NCBI GenBank assembly: GCA_945870225.1
Contig: CAMBRF010000006.1
Span: forward strand, 1 to 64,000
Length of the DNA: 64,000 bases
Direction: 5' to 3'
Source: PVC group bacterium
Lineage (GTDB): Bacteria > Verrucomicrobiota > Kiritimatiellia > CAIKKV01 > CAITUY01
Made by a program: the position numbers and the translations under genes. Under the pieces are notes generated by a model that had not been told where the DNA came from, made no database searches, and was given only the letters and a program-made list of their open reading frames with translations. Shown in pieces: positions 16,215 to 25,263 of the stretch (position 1 is its first letter; every line of letters starts with the position of its first letter).

Positions 16215-18125
16215 TTATTTTGTTTTGCTATGATAGGCCATGATCAGTCGCATGAACTCCGCAGTCGCCCAGATCTCCGGCACGCAGGGTTCGATATAGA
16301 CGCGATGGAATCCGCGGCGACCACTATGGTTGACGCTGAAATGCTCGGGGATCAGGTTGGAGTCACGGGGCACATTGTTCAGGACCCACCGGATGCACTC
16401 GGCGGCTTTTTCACGTTCACCCCGCAGCAGGTAAACCCGGCCGAGCCAGCTGGTGTAGGTCACCCAGGGGCCGCTGAACGGCTGTTCCACCCAGGGCTGC
16501 CGGTCCAGCGGGTAGCGGTACAGTCCGCCCATTTTTCGGTCCCAGATGTTCTCAAGGAGGAAGGCGATGGTCCGGGTGACCACCTCGTCCTTGGGATCGA
16601 TTAACCCGAACAGGGCGGGCGTCAGCATGGAGATGGCGGGCATGGTCACGGGTTTGCCCTGATAGAGACGCTTGACGAAAATGCCAAGGGTGGGGTCGAT
16701 CATCCGCGTCAGGACATTTCGGCGGAGCGCATCAGCGGCCTTCTCATAGCGCGCCGCCTCGGTCGGGCAGTTCAGGGCGGTGGCCAACCCGGCGGCATCC
16801 TTTAATCCGCGCCAGGCCATGACATTGACATAGGTCTCATAGCCGCGGCTGATGGCGACGAATTCGTGGATGGCTCGCTCCGAGTAGACCAGACCGGTCG
16901 CCGGATCGGCCAGAGCCACCAGTTTATCGGCAAAGGCGAAGAGGCTGGCGCGATGCTCCTGGATGAGGGCAATATCGCCGGAAAGATCCAGATGCCGCTT
17001 GAAGACATGGATCACCGTGCCCAACTGATCGTTCTCATCGGCGGAGGCGTAGCGGTTATCGCCCACCTTGAAGGAGCTGTAATAGACATACCCGTTCCGG
17101 ACTTCATCATGGAACCCCATTTCGTCCAGCGCGGAGAGAATGTAGCAACCGTTCCGGGTCTGGCGGGTGTCATGGTAGATGGTGATGCCGCCCATCGGGG
17201 CGCCATCGGGGCGGAGGATCGAGCGCAGGACAATCGTGGAGCGATCCACCAGCGCGCCCAGTTCCGGGCCGAACTCGGTGGACACGGTTTGCCGCGGGGC
17301 TTTCCCAAGCATGTTCTTCCAGGCGTTGAGATGGGCCGGCCAGGCGTTATCAATACCGGCGAGAACGTCCTTGTGCAGGGCGGCCCCGGCGGGCATCGAG
17401 TCGGCGCGGCCGAGGATGATGTCGATCGTGCGCTCCTCGCCCGGCTCCACGGACCAGTCAACGCCCTGGGCCGCAATGGGAACGGCCCCGGTAACCTTTT
17501 CATTTCCGGACAGGCGCTGGTCTTCCAGGTCGAAATAGACATCGGTGGGGGAGCAGACGACTCCCACCTGGAAGGAGTCGGGCCGGGCGCTGAACCCGTA
17601 GACCAGCGTGTTGCCCAACTGATCTTCCGCCAGAATGCAGCCGGCCTCCTGATCGAAGCGGGCCTCGCGGCAGACGGCTTTCTGGTTGGAATGGATCGAG
17701 CCGAACTGCGGGTAGAGGATGCCGATCAGGCGGAGGTCCCGGCGCCGGGCTGCCGTGTTGCGCACGCGGACGCGCTGGATGACGACATCATGATCGGGCG
17801 GGATGAAATAGACTTCTTCAACGTCAAGCTCCTCCGCCTTCCAGGCGAGACGGACGGCGAGTGAATCGTTGATATATTCCCGCTTGCCGAGGCAGGAGCG
17901 GTCTTCACCGTCCACGGGCTCCGCCACCCGGCCATCGGCGATCAGCATGACCCGTGTGGATTGAATCAGGGATTGGGAATCCTTGGCCGGGGCAAAGAAG
18001 TGGGAGAGTCCGAAGACGTTGTCCACGGTCAGTTGCCCGCCGCTGATCACGGCCATGATCCGGGTGTTGGCGATAAAGAAACTTTCCGTGGGGACGCTGG
18101 AATTCTTTGTCAGGGCCTGTGTCAT
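16215..18125 (-). CDS. Six-hairpin (alpha/alpha) glycosidase, GH15/glucoamylase-like
   Basis: A 636-residue protein. The first roughly 250 residues are beta-rich, like the N-terminal sandwich of glycogen-debranching/GH15-type enzymes (MAVISGGQLTVDNVFGLSHFF, VEEVYFIPPDHDVVIQRVRVRN). The rest is helical with alpha/alpha toroid features: GALVDRSTIVLRSILRPDGAPMGGITIYHDTRQTRNGCYILSALDEMGF, DENDQLGTVIHVFKRHLDLSGD, GPWVTYTSWLGRVYLLRG. These resemble amylo-alpha-glucosidase/six-hairpin proteins. An earlier open frame overlaps the M81 gene; MTQALTKN at 18125 is preferred. No signal peptide. Specific activity is uncertain: it could be a glucosidase, a rhamnosidase-like enzyme or a phosphorylase relative. 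Confidence 0.65.
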   Translation of the reverse strand: MTQALTKNSSVPTESFFIANTRIMAVISGGQLTVDNVFGLSHFFAPAKDSQSLIQSTRVMLIADGRVAEPVDGEDRSCLGKREYINDSLAVRLAWKAEELDVEEVYFIPPDHDVVIQRVRVRNTAARRRDLRLIGILYPQFGSIHSNQKAVCREARFDQEAGCILAEDQLGNTLVYGFSARPDSFQVGVVCSPTDVYFDLEDQRLSGNEKVTGAVPIAAQGVDWSVEPGEERTIDIILGRADSMPAGAALHKDVLAGIDNAWPAHLNAWKNMLGKAPRQTVSTEFGPELGALVDRSTIVLRSILRPDGAPMGGITIYHDTRQTRNGCYILSALDEMGFHDEVRNGYVYYSSFKVGDNRYASADENDQLGTVIHVFKRHLDLSGDIALIQEHRASLFAFADKLVALADPATGLVYSERAIHEFVAISRGYETYVNVMAWRGLKDAAGLATALNCPTEAARYEKAADALRRNVLTRMIDPTLGIFVKRLYQGKPVTMPAISMLTPALFGLIDPKDEVVTRTIAFLLENIWDRKMGGLYRYPLDRQPWVEQPFSGPWVTYTSWLGRVYLLRGEREKAAECIRWVLNNVPRDSNLIPEHFSVNHSGRRGFHRVYIEPCVPEIWATAEFMRLIMAYHSKTK

Positions 18126-18144
18126 AGGGAAGGGTGCCTTGGTT

Positions 18145-19620
18145 TTAGGGTTTTGTGCCGTAATGGGAGGCTGGGCCGCAGGGGATTCCCGTTCCAATCG
18201 GAAACAGTTTCCTGTTTTCCGGTCCGAAAGGAAGTTGTGCGAAGTTGAGCGAGGTTGTGCCCGGTCCATCGACCAGGAGGCCCTGCGACGGGGGTGCCTC
18301 ATAGCCGGCCATCCAACCGGTGAGGCTTTTGACCTGGACGGCGAGGGCTGTTGCCGGCTGCAACTCGACGCAGGCATAGAAGTCCGGAGAGGTTGTTCCC
18401 ATGGAGGCCGCCCGGCAGACCACGACTGTTATGCGGCCTTGGGTCATCACGGCGGCACCGCCCAGGGTGAACTGGACGCCGCGATGTCCGACATCCTGCA
18501 TCACGCCCCGTCCCTCGGCCATCCGGATCTGATCCGGTGTAAATGGGACTTTCTGTTCGCCCAGTTTAAAGGTATGTGCGCCGGCCTGGGCGGCCTCGAC
18601 GGCGGCGGGATCGACCACTTGCAGCAGGACCGGCCCCGGGAAGGAATCGGCGTGAGGCAGGAGCGATTGCAGGACAAAGGCACTCCGGCCTGCCGCGCCC
18701 CCCGTCACGGCGTCGGCGGTATCAGCCAGGATCCAAGGTTTGCCGCCCTTGACGTGAAGACGTTCCAGGATGTGCTCCATGGAGACGAGTCCTGCCGGGT
18801 AGGCCTCCCGGCGCCCGAACCATTCGGTTCCCATTTTGCCGGCGACCTGTTCGAGCCGGTCACCTGTGCCGGTGATGATGATGGAGGAACCGAGTTCCTG
18901 AACATCCAGCCAGGGTTGCACCGGCAGGATGGAGACATCAAGAATATCCGATTCCTGCTCCAGCTTGCGCGCCTGTTTCAATAGGGCCGCGAACTCAGGA
19001 AAGCTGTCCCGAGCCGAGGTGGGCGGCAGGAGCATCCCGACTTTCACGGCGGCGGACCGGATTCGGGCGGGCTTGATGGCGAGAGAGGCGGCCCGGGCGC
19101 CGGTTTCGTAGGCGTCAGTGTGCGGGAACGTCCGGTAAGCCGTGAGGGCGTCGGCGTGGGCCAGCATCCGGCGGGTGAGATTGGCGTGGAGGTCAAGGGA
19201 GACGACCACGCGGCCCGTGAAGCCCAGTTCGTGGCGGACCATGGCGAGGATGTCGCCCTCGGTGTCATCCTGACCCTCCGCGCAAGCGGACCCATGGAGG
19301 TGGAGAATGATGGCATCGGCGGGCAGGGCCTTGCGGATTTCCTCCCGTAGGGTGTTGCGCAGGGAGGCGTAGCCGTCCCGGTCGAGCCGTCCGGCCGACG
19401 TGTTGGCATAGGCCACAAAGACCGGGGCGGTCTCCCATCCCTTTTTCGCGAGCAACTCGAGACTGCCGGCAAGTTCGCCATGCACGGTGGCAGCCCAGGC
19501 GCGCACCTCCTGCGGGCCTTCCTTCCAGATGCCGAGTTGGCGGAACAGTTCGGTGACCCGGGCAATGTGCGGGTTGAAGGTGTTCGATTCGCAGTAGAAC
19601 TGGGCCAGAATGGCTTTCAT
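18145..19620 (-). CDS. M81 family (MlrC-type) metallopeptidase-like protein
   Basis: A 491-residue two-domain protein of the MlrC/DUF1485 family. The N-terminal domain has QFYCESNTFNP, the DAIILHLHGSACAEG motif, VVVSLDLHANLTRRM with candidate zinc ligands, and the conserved TYRTFPHTDAYETG-like AYRTFPHTDAYETG. The C-terminal domain has ILADTADAVTGGAAG. The founding member degrades linearised microcystin, but most relatives sit in carbohydrate or amino-acid catabolic operons and their reaction is unknown; the same holds here, between an SDR and a glycosidase. The start codon overlaps the SDR stop by one base (TGATG), and the glycosidase starts 19 bases downstream. Confidence 0.85.
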   Translation of the reverse strand: MKAILAQFYCESNTFNPHIARVTELFRQLGIWKEGPQEVRAWAATVHGELAGSLELLAKKGWETAPVFVAYANTSAGRLDRDGYASLRNTLREEIRKALPADAIILHLHGSACAEGQDDTEGDILAMVRHELGFTGRVVVSLDLHANLTRRMLAHADALTAYRTFPHTDAYETGARAASLAIKPARIRSAAVKVGMLLPPTSARDSFPEFAALLKQARKLEQESDILDVSILPVQPWLDVQELGSSIIITGTGDRLEQVAGKMGTEWFGRREAYPAGLVSMEHILERLHVKGGKPWILADTADAVTGGAAGRSAFVLQSLLPHADSFPGPVLLQVVDPAAVEAAQAGAHTFKLGEQKVPFTPDQIRMAEGRGVMQDVGHRGVQFTLGGAAVMTQGRITVVVCRAASMGTTSPDFYACVELQPATALAVQVKSLTGWMAGYEAPPSQGLLVDGPGTTSLNFAQLPFGPENRKLFPIGTGIPCGPASHYGTKP

Positions 19621-20405
19621 CAGGCAATCTCGTTCGAGCGCGGAGGGAAGCTGAGAGATACCGATTGTCCACCATCCACCACGATTTTGGCGCCGGTCAT
19701 AAAGGTGGCGCGGTCGGAGGCCACGAAGGCGACGGTCTCGCCCACATCGTCGGAGTTTCCGAACCGGCCATAGGGAATGTGTTTGAGATAACTGGCGGCG
19801 GCCTCGGGGGTCATGACCGGATCGCTTTCCACGGTGATCCAGCCGGGGCTCACGGTGTTCACCTGGATATTGAACGGGGCCAGTTCAAGGGCCATGGCTT
19901 CGGTCATTTTGTCGATGCCCCCCTTCGTGGCGATATAGACGCTGCTGTTCGCGGTGACGTTCTTGGTTTGAAAGGTGGAGATATTGATGATTTTTCCGGA
20001 TTTCTGTCGGGCCATGATCCGGGCGGCCTCCTGGGCGCAGAAGAATGTTCCCCTGGCGTTGGTGTTGAAAATCCGGTCATAGACTGCTGGGGTGACGTCC
20101 ATGAAGGGGCACCGTTCGGTGGTTCCGGCATTGTTGACCAGGATGTCGAGCCGGCCCAATTCGGCCACGGCGGCCTTCATGAGCGCCGGGAGGGAGGTCA
20201 CGTCGCTGATGTCGGCCTGGAGGGCTTTGACCTTGCCGCCCATTGCTCCAAGCTCCTGCATCAGCCGGTCCATGCCGCTGCTGTTTTTGCGGTAGGTCAG
20301 GACGAGATGAGCGCCCTCGCGTGCGAAGACCCTCGCGATTCCCGATCCGATTCCGCTGGAGGTTCCGGTTATCAAGGCGCACTTGTCTTTCAATAGCAGT
20401 GACAT
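19620..20405 (-). CDS. SDR family NAD(P)-dependent oxidoreductase
   Basis: A 261-residue classical short-chain dehydrogenase. It has the dinucleotide motif TGTSSGIG (13-20), NNAG (91-94), the catalytic set Ser143, Tyr157 and Lys161 (YIATK), and a C-terminal MTGAKIVVDGGQS. Cytosolic. An Arg/Lys pair after beta-2 (LTYRKN) hints at NADP, but this is weak. It is first in the four-gene minus-strand operon, so it probably oxidises or reduces a sugar or uronate released by the downstream glycosidases. Similar enzymes include gluconate 5-dehydrogenase and 2-deoxy-D-gluconate 3-dehydrogenase; I cannot choose among them. Confidence 0.88.
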   Translation of the reverse strand: MSLLLKDKCALITGTSSGIGSGIARVFAREGAHLVLTYRKNSSGMDRLMQELGAMGGKVKALQADISDVTSLPALMKAAVAELGRLDILVNNAGTTERCPFMDVTPAVYDRIFNTNARGTFFCAQEAARIMARQKSGKIINISTFQTKNVTANSSVYIATKGGIDKMTEAMALELAPFNIQVNTVSPGWITVESDPVMTPEAAASYLKHIPYGRFGNSDDVGETVAFVASDRATFMTGAKIVVDGGQSVSLSFPPRSNEIA

Positions 20406-20532
20406 GTTCAGTCTCCCAGAGTTAATCGTTCAAGCCGGTCCGTCTCCCGCACAGGGGGAAGGATTTGCGGCGGTAATGATTGCCATGAAAGCAGTCTCTG
20501 TCGAGTCTTGAGTTATGGAAAATTCAGAGGGG

Positions 20533-20558
20533 CCCCGATCGCAGATCGGTGCTACATC
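20533..20558 (+). repeat. Extra GATCGGTGCTACAT repeat unit
   Basis: CCCGATCGCAGATCGGTGCT followed by ACATC here is repeated identically at 20580-20604, giving a 25-base direct repeat 47 bases apart. The second unit is the terminal block of the larger palindromic repeat. GATCGCAGATC within it is itself nearly palindromic. Confidence 0.75.
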
Positions 20559-20588
20559 GGCTGGAGGAATGTGTAGGGACCCGATCGC

Positions 20589-20677
20589 AGATCGGTGCTA
20601 CATCAGATAGGGATGGCGGAAATGTAGCACCGCGCTGTGCGCGGGTGTGCCAAGACTGACGCATCAAAAGATTCAAC
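20589..20677 (-). repeat. Roughly 90-bp palindromic dispersed repeat, copy 2
   Basis: This is the reverse-orientation copy of 7751-7840: three conserved blocks (22/22, 26/27 and 18/20 bases) separated by diverged spacers. CGGTGCTACAT (20593-20603) and ATGTAGCACCG (20622-20632) form the internal 11-bp inverted repeat. As with copy 1, it lies between two divergently transcribed genes. Confidence 0.8.
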
Positions 20678-20837
20678 AATCCTAGGATCCTTGACAGAAT
20701 TTACAGAATGCATGGAATAGGGAGGCCTTTGTGGGCTAGCTACATGAATCTTGAATCGGGCCGACGGGTAATATAGCCTCTGGGCTCCTTGGATACGGTT
20801 GGAGTGGGGATTGTCAGTAAAGAGGAAGAGGATACCT

Positions 20838-23501
20838 ATGGCGCGCACAGATATGACCGCGACTGAGATCAGGCAGTCGTTTCAGGATTTTTACAAATCG
20901 AAGGGGCACGAGATCGTTCCCAGTTCCCCGGTGGTGCTGCCGGCCGACCCGACGCTGCTGTTCGTCAATGCGGGCATGAACCAGTTCAAGGAGATCTTCC
21001 TCGGTGCCCGGGTGAGCCAGTACAAGCGTGTGGCCGATTCCCAGAAGTGCATCCGCGTCAGCGGCAAGCATAACGACCTGGAGGAAGTGGGTCATGATAC
21101 CTACCACCATACGTTCTTTGAGATGCTGGGAAACTGGTCGTTCGGCGATTACTACAAGCGCGAGTCCATCGCCTGGGGCTGGGAATTGCTGACCAAGGTG
21201 TGGGGCCTGCCCAAGAACCGCTTGTGGGTGACCGTCTACAAGGATGACGACGAAGCGCTGGCCATCTGGAAAGAGGTCACGGATGTTGATCCCACCCATA
21301 TCCTGAAATTTGCCGAGAAGGATAATTTCTGGGAGATGGGCGAGACGGGGCCCTGCGGGCCGTGCTCGGAAATCCATTTCGACCGGACGCCCAACGGGTG
21401 CACCGCCGACATGATCAATGCCGGCAAGCAGGAAGTGATCGAGATCTGGAATCACGTGTTCATTCAATATAACCGCCGGTCGGACGGCTCATTGGAGGAA
21501 CTCCCCGCCAAGCATGTGGATACCGGCATGGGGTTTGAACGCGTGACCTCGGTGATCCAGAACAAGACCTCCAACTACGACACGGATATTTTTCAGCCGG
21601 TGATCCAGGCGCTGGTCAAGGCCAGTGGTCATCCCTACGAGGGCCAGAGTGCCATCGCGATGCGGGTGATTGCCGACCACCTTCGCACGCTGGCGTTCGC
21701 CATCGGGGATGGAGTGCTGCCGTCCAATGACGGGCGCGGTTATGTGTTGCGCCGACTGCTGCGCCGCGCCGTGCGGTACGGGCGCAAGATCGGCTTCACG
21801 CGGCCGTTCATGACGCCGCTGCTCCCGACTCTGGAAGCCACCATGGGCAAGGCCTATCCCGAACTCGTGCAGCGCCGGCAGGAAATCGCCCGCGCCATCC
21901 TGGCCGAGGAGGAGAGTTTCTCCTCCGCACTGGACCGCGGGTTGGCGCTTTTCGAGGACGTGGCCACCGCCGCCGCCACAAGTCCGGATAAGGTTTTTCC
22001 CGGCGAGGAGGCCTTCAAGCTTTACGACACGTATGGATTCCCGCTCGACCTGACGGTCGTGATGGCGCGGGAAAAAGGGATGGAGGTCGACGAGAAACGG
22101 TTCGCCGAGTTGATGGATGAACAACGGCGCCGGGCCCGCGACGCGCGGCGCGCGGCGGCGGCGGATGGCGATGCCGACCTGGTGTCGGATTTGGTGGCCA
22201 AGGGCGTCCGGACAGTCTTTACCGGTTATTCAGGCCTCGAGGGAGCCGCTGGCGTGGTCGCAATCGTCCAGAAGGGCGCGGAGGGGGCCAATGCGGTGAT
22301 GGATCAGCTGGCCGAGGGCGCGGAAGGTGCCCTCCTGTTGTCGGAATCCCCGTTTTATGCGGAAAAAGGCGGGCAACTGGGCGATCATGGCGTGATTGTC
22401 GGGCCGGCCGGTGAATTTGAAGTAACGGACACCCGCCAGCCCACCGAGGGCGTGGTGATGCATGTGGGCAGGATGAAACGCGGGACCCTTGCCAAAGGGG
22501 CGCGTGTGACCGCCAAGGTGAACGACGTCCGACGCGCGGCGGTGGCGCGTCACCACACGGCCACGCATCTTCTTCAGCATGCCTTGCGGGAGATTGTCAG
22601 CCGTGACATCAAGCAGGCGGGGTCCATGGTGGCCGCCGAACGTCTGCGTTTTGATTTTGCGTACTACCAGGCCTTGACCGCCGAGCAGTTGACGTCCGTT
22701 GAACGGCGGGTGAATGAACTGGTGATTTTGAATGACCCCGTGAAGACCACTGAGATGGCCCTGAAGGACGTGCAGGGTTCGGGGATTATCGCCCTGTTCG
22801 ACGAGAAATACGGCGACACCGTGCGTGTGGTCAGCGTGGGCGGATACAGCCGTGAATTATGCGGCGGCACACATGTGGCCGCGACCGGGACGATCGGACC
22901 CTTCCGGATCCTGTCCGAGTGCTCCATCGCCTCCGGGGTGCGCCGGATCGAGGCGGTGGCGGGGCTTCCCGCTTACGAGGTCATGTGCCAGGAACGGGGG
23001 ATGCTCGAGGGGCTGGCCAAGCGGTTCAGTGCTTCACCCGCCGAGGTCCCGGACCGTGTGGAGGCGCTGGCCGGTCAGGTCAAGGCGCTGGAAAAGCAGA
23101 TCAAGGACCAGGAACTGGCGGTCGCGCTCCAGAAGGTGGACGGTATTCTCGGGCAGGCCTGCGACGTGAAGGGGATGAAGGTGATCGCGGCCACAGTCGG
23201 CGAGTTGACGGCGGAAGCGCTGAAGAGTCTCGCTGAGGCCGTTCTCGCGAAAGTGGCCCCGGCCGTTGTCGTGCTGGGTGCCTCGAATGCGGGCAAGGCG
23301 CAATTCATCGTGCTGGTGAGCCCGGAATGGGTGAAGCAGGGTGTGCATGCCGGCAAGCTGATCAAGGATGTGGCCAAAGTGGCGGGCGGCGGCGGCGGCG
23401 GGCAGCCGGGCATGGCCAATGCCGGCGGCAAGGATCCCGGCAAACTGGACGAGGCGATCCAGAAGGCGAAAGAGATTGTTGGGACGATGGTTAAGGGTTG
23501 A
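20838..23501 (+). CDS. alaS: Alanyl-tRNA synthetase
   Basis: The product has 887 residues, normal for bacterial AlaRS. The N-terminal catalytic part shows MTATEIRQSFQDFYKSKGHEIVPSSPVVL, LLFVNAGMNQFKEIFLG and DTYHHTFFEMLGNWSFGDYYK, a class II synthetase. The editing domain has RHHTATHLLQHAL and ELCGGTHV, the HxxxH and CxxxH zinc/editing motifs. The C-terminal oligomerisation and DHHA1 region ends with a Gly-rich VAGGGGGGQPGMANAGGKDP, also typical. The ATG at 20838 follows a strong AGGAAGAGG site. It charges tRNA-Ala and clears Ser and Gly mischarging. Confidence 0.97.
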   Translation: MARTDMTATEIRQSFQDFYKSKGHEIVPSSPVVLPADPTLLFVNAGMNQFKEIFLGARVSQYKRVADSQKCIRVSGKHNDLEEVGHDTYHHTFFEMLGNWSFGDYYKRESIAWGWELLTKVWGLPKNRLWVTVYKDDDEALAIWKEVTDVDPTHILKFAEKDNFWEMGETGPCGPCSEIHFDRTPNGCTADMINAGKQEVIEIWNHVFIQYNRRSDGSLEELPAKHVDTGMGFERVTSVIQNKTSNYDTDIFQPVIQALVKASGHPYEGQSAIAMRVIADHLRTLAFAIGDGVLPSNDGRGYVLRRLLRRAVRYGRKIGFTRPFMTPLLPTLEATMGKAYPELVQRRQEIARAILAEEESFSSALDRGLALFEDVATAAATSPDKVFPGEEAFKLYDTYGFPLDLTVVMAREKGMEVDEKRFAELMDEQRRRARDARRAAAADGDADLVSDLVAKGVRTVFTGYSGLEGAAGVVAIVQKGAEGANAVMDQLAEGAEGALLLSESPFYAEKGGQLGDHGVIVGPAGEFEVTDTRQPTEGVVMHVGRMKRGTLAKGARVTAKVNDVRRAAVARHHTATHLLQHALREIVSRDIKQAGSMVAAERLRFDFAYYQALTAEQLTSVERRVNELVILNDPVKTTEMALKDVQGSGIIALFDEKYGDTVRVVSVGGYSRELCGGTHVAATGTIGPFRILSECSIASGVRRIEAVAGLPAYEVMCQERGMLEGLAKRFSASPAEVPDRVEALAGQVKALEKQIKDQELAVALQKVDGILGQACDVKGMKVIAATVGELTAEALKSLAEAVLAKVAPAVVVLGASNAGKAQFIVLVSPEWVKQGVHAGKLIKDVAKVAGGGGGGQPGMANAGGKDPGKLDEAIQKAKEIVGTMVKG

Positions 23502-23507
23502 TGGGGG

Positions 23508-23882
23508 ATGGGAATGGCCGGGGATTCGGTTAAGACAATTTGTTCAGCGTGTGGGGAGCAGACTGTCCTTAAACGTGTGACCAAGTACGATGGGTTCAAG
23601 AAGGTCGGCGAAGTCTTGAAATGTGCGGCCTGCGGACATGAGTTTGCCGCAGAGTCCGAGGCGCCGGTTCCGCTGAAGCCCAGACCCAGTATTTTTGATG
23701 AGAGTGATGCGCCCCGCGTCCCCCGTATCTTTGACGACGACGAAAAGGGCCGGTTGTGCCGATACTGTGTCCATTTCGTCGTGAATCCCTTCACGCAACG
23801 ATGCGGGCGGCATAAAAAAGTAGTTGAGGCGACCGATTCCTGCCCTGATTTCGAAGCGGCTCCGCCGGTGGACGAAAAATAA
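23508..23882 (+). CDS. Double zinc-ribbon small protein
   Basis: A 124-residue cytosolic protein, six bases after alaS. It has two separate Cys clusters: CSACGEQ...LKCAACGH at residues about 12-45 (two CxxC knuckles, a zinc ribbon) and [23 protein letters not shown]...DSCPDF at about 83-113, a second CxxC...C...C set. Between them is a Pro-rich linker. I do not recognise a named family; the second cluster resembles small 'CxxC-x-h...C...dsCpdF' zinc or iron-sulfur modules. Function unknown. Position suggests co-transcription with alaS. Confidence 0.65.
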   Translation: MGMAGDSVKTICSACGEQTVLKRVTKYDGFKKVGEVLKCAACGHEFAAESEAPVPLKPRPSIFDESDAPRVPRIFDDDEKGRLCRYCVHFVVNPFTQRCGRHKKVVEATDSCPDFEAAPPVDEK

Positions 23883-23965
23883 TTGGCGGGCAGGCTCGGT
23901 GGGTGTACTGTCACGACAACGGCGGTGATTTTTCGGGAAATTCACAAAAGAAAGGGAGGCAGTTC

Positions 23966-24391
23966 ATGAGTTTGATGAAAGAGTTTAAGCAGTTTGCCAT
24001 GCGCGGGAACGTCATGGATATGGCCATCGGTATCATCATCGGCGGGGCGTTCGGAAAGATCGTCTCGTCATTAGTGTCCGATATCCTGATGCCGCCCATC
24101 GGGAAACTCATGGGGAATGTGGATTTCGCCGGTCTCTATGTCGTGCTGGGGGACGGCAAGTTCGAGTCCCTGGCCAAGGCGAAAGAGGCCGGAGCGGCGA
24201 CCATCAATTATGGCCTGTTTATCAATACCGTGATTGATTTCATGATCGTGGCTTTTGCCATCTTTATGATGATCAAGGGCATGAACGCCATGCAACGCAA
24301 GGAAGATGCGAAGCCTGCACCCCCCGCTCCGGTTGAGCCGCCTGCGGATGTCAAGTTACTGACCGAGATCCGGGATTTATTGAAGAAGTAA
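23966..24391 (+). CDS. mscL: Large-conductance mechanosensitive channel MscL
   Basis: A 141-residue inner-membrane channel that opens under osmotic downshock. It has the N-terminal helix [40 protein letters not shown] with the GxxxGxxFG-like pore-lining TM1, a periplasmic loop, the second membrane helix [23 protein letters not shown], and a C-terminal charged helix after a Pro/Ala linker. The start ATG at 23966 follows GGGAGGC; a longer upstream frame lacks a suitable start. Length is normal. Confidence 0.95.
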   Translation: MSLMKEFKQFAMRGNVMDMAIGIIIGGAFGKIVSSLVSDILMPPIGKLMGNVDFAGLYVVLGDGKFESLAKAKEAGAATINYGLFINTVIDFMIVAFAIFMMIKGMNAMQRKEDAKPAPPAPVEPPADVKLLTEIRDLLKK

Positions 24392-24415
24392 CGTGTCGCT
24401 CACAAAGGATTGATC

Positions 24416-25165
24416 ATGAAGAAACTATCCATAATCGGCTTGATGGTTTTTTGTGCGGGAGCGGTATTGGCGCAGGAGTCGAAACCTGTTCCGCCCTGGG
24501 ATACCACGGTGGCGGCGGGGGTCAACCTGTCGCGAGGGAACACGCGCAACATGCTGATCAACGGCAGCGCCATTTCGGCCTACAAGCTTGAGAAGAATGA
24601 GGCCAAAATAGGCGTTGAGGCCAATTACGGCGAGACCGAGGTGACCGCCACAAACGATACGAAGACGATGGAGTCGAATGTCCAGAACGCGCGAGCTTTC
24701 GCGGAATACCGCCGGCTTTTGAACGAGCGCACGTATGGCTATTTGAATGCCGAGATTCGTAATGACGACATTGCGGACCTCGACTACCGCCTGATGATCG
24801 GTCCCGGCATTGGGCAATATTTGTTGAAGAGTGATACGCAGAATCTGGGGGTCGAACTCGGCGTGACGTATATTCAGGAAAAGCTGGCAGGGGTGGATGC
24901 GGATGGGTATGTCGCGCTGCGTGTGGCGGAGAAATACGACATCAAGCTGAGTCAGACATCGAAGATCTGGGAATCGGTCGAGTATCTTCCCTCGTTTGAA
25001 GATTTTGGCCGGTATTTGTTCAATGGCGAACTGGGGGCTGAGGCTGCCATGAACACGCGACTGAGCCTACGAATCGTTGCGCAGGATAAGTATAACAGCG
25101 AACCGGCCGTTGGGAGAAAAGCCAACGACTTTCAGTTGATAGGCGGGTTCACGTACAAGTTGTAG
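24416..25165 (+). CDS. DUF481 (YdiY-like) outer-membrane protein
   Basis: A 249-residue protein with signal peptide (1-19, ending VLAQ). The mature part starts PPWDTTVAAGVNLSRGNTRNMLINGSA, the usual DUF481 opening ('GltlsqGNsdt'), followed by alternating beta strands and YRRLLNERTYGYLNAEIRNDDIADLDYRLMIGPGIGQYLL, typical of this 12-strand barrel family. Such proteins respond to salt or acid in some bacteria; the function is unknown. AAAGGA lies 6 bases before the ATG. A second DUF481 gene is at 45205-46146. The gene follows mscL, both being osmotic or envelope genes. Confidence 0.85.
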   Translation: MKKLSIIGLMVFCAGAVLAQESKPVPPWDTTVAAGVNLSRGNTRNMLINGSAISAYKLEKNEAKIGVEANYGETEVTATNDTKTMESNVQNARAFAEYRRLLNERTYGYLNAEIRNDDIADLDYRLMIGPGIGQYLLKSDTQNLGVELGVTYIQEKLAGVDADGYVALRVAEKYDIKLSQTSKIWESVEYLPSFEDFGRYLFNGELGAEAAMNTRLSLRIVAQDKYNSEPAVGRKANDFQLIGGFTYKL

Positions 25166-25170
25166 TCTGC

Positions 25171-25189
25171 GGCGCGCAACATGCGCGCC
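25171..25189. other. GC-rich hairpin after the DUF481 gene
   Basis: GGCGCGC (25171-25177), loop AACAT, and GCGCGCC (25183-25189) form a perfect 7-bp stem directly after the stop codon. A terminator is possible but no T tract follows; it could also be part of a dispersed GC-rich repeat. Confidence 0.4.
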
Positions 25190-25263
25190 CTCCCGGTTAG
25201 CGGATGGGTGGGAGGGGCGGCATGCTGCCGTCCGGTCTTCGGACGATGATGGAGGATGGATCG

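Larger units (their letters stand above)
20406..20837. other. Divergent intergenic region with stacked dispersed repeats
   Basis: 432 bases separate the minus-strand SDR operon from alaS and hold no credible gene. From 20533 to about 20715 there are two direct copies of a GATCGCAGATCGGTGCTACAT unit, an inverted ATGTAGCACCG unit, an AAAAGATTCAACA block and a TTGACAGAATTTACAGAATG motif, the same set of blocks found at 7669-7840. The alaS ribosome-binding site (AGGAAGAGG) is at about 20823-20831. Promoters for both directions must lie here; I could not assign boxes. Confidence 0.6.

Noticed and set aside
16866-17864. A 332-codon plus-strand frame
   Set aside because: Antisense to the six-hairpin glycosidase, with composition typical of reverse-complement GC-rich codons.
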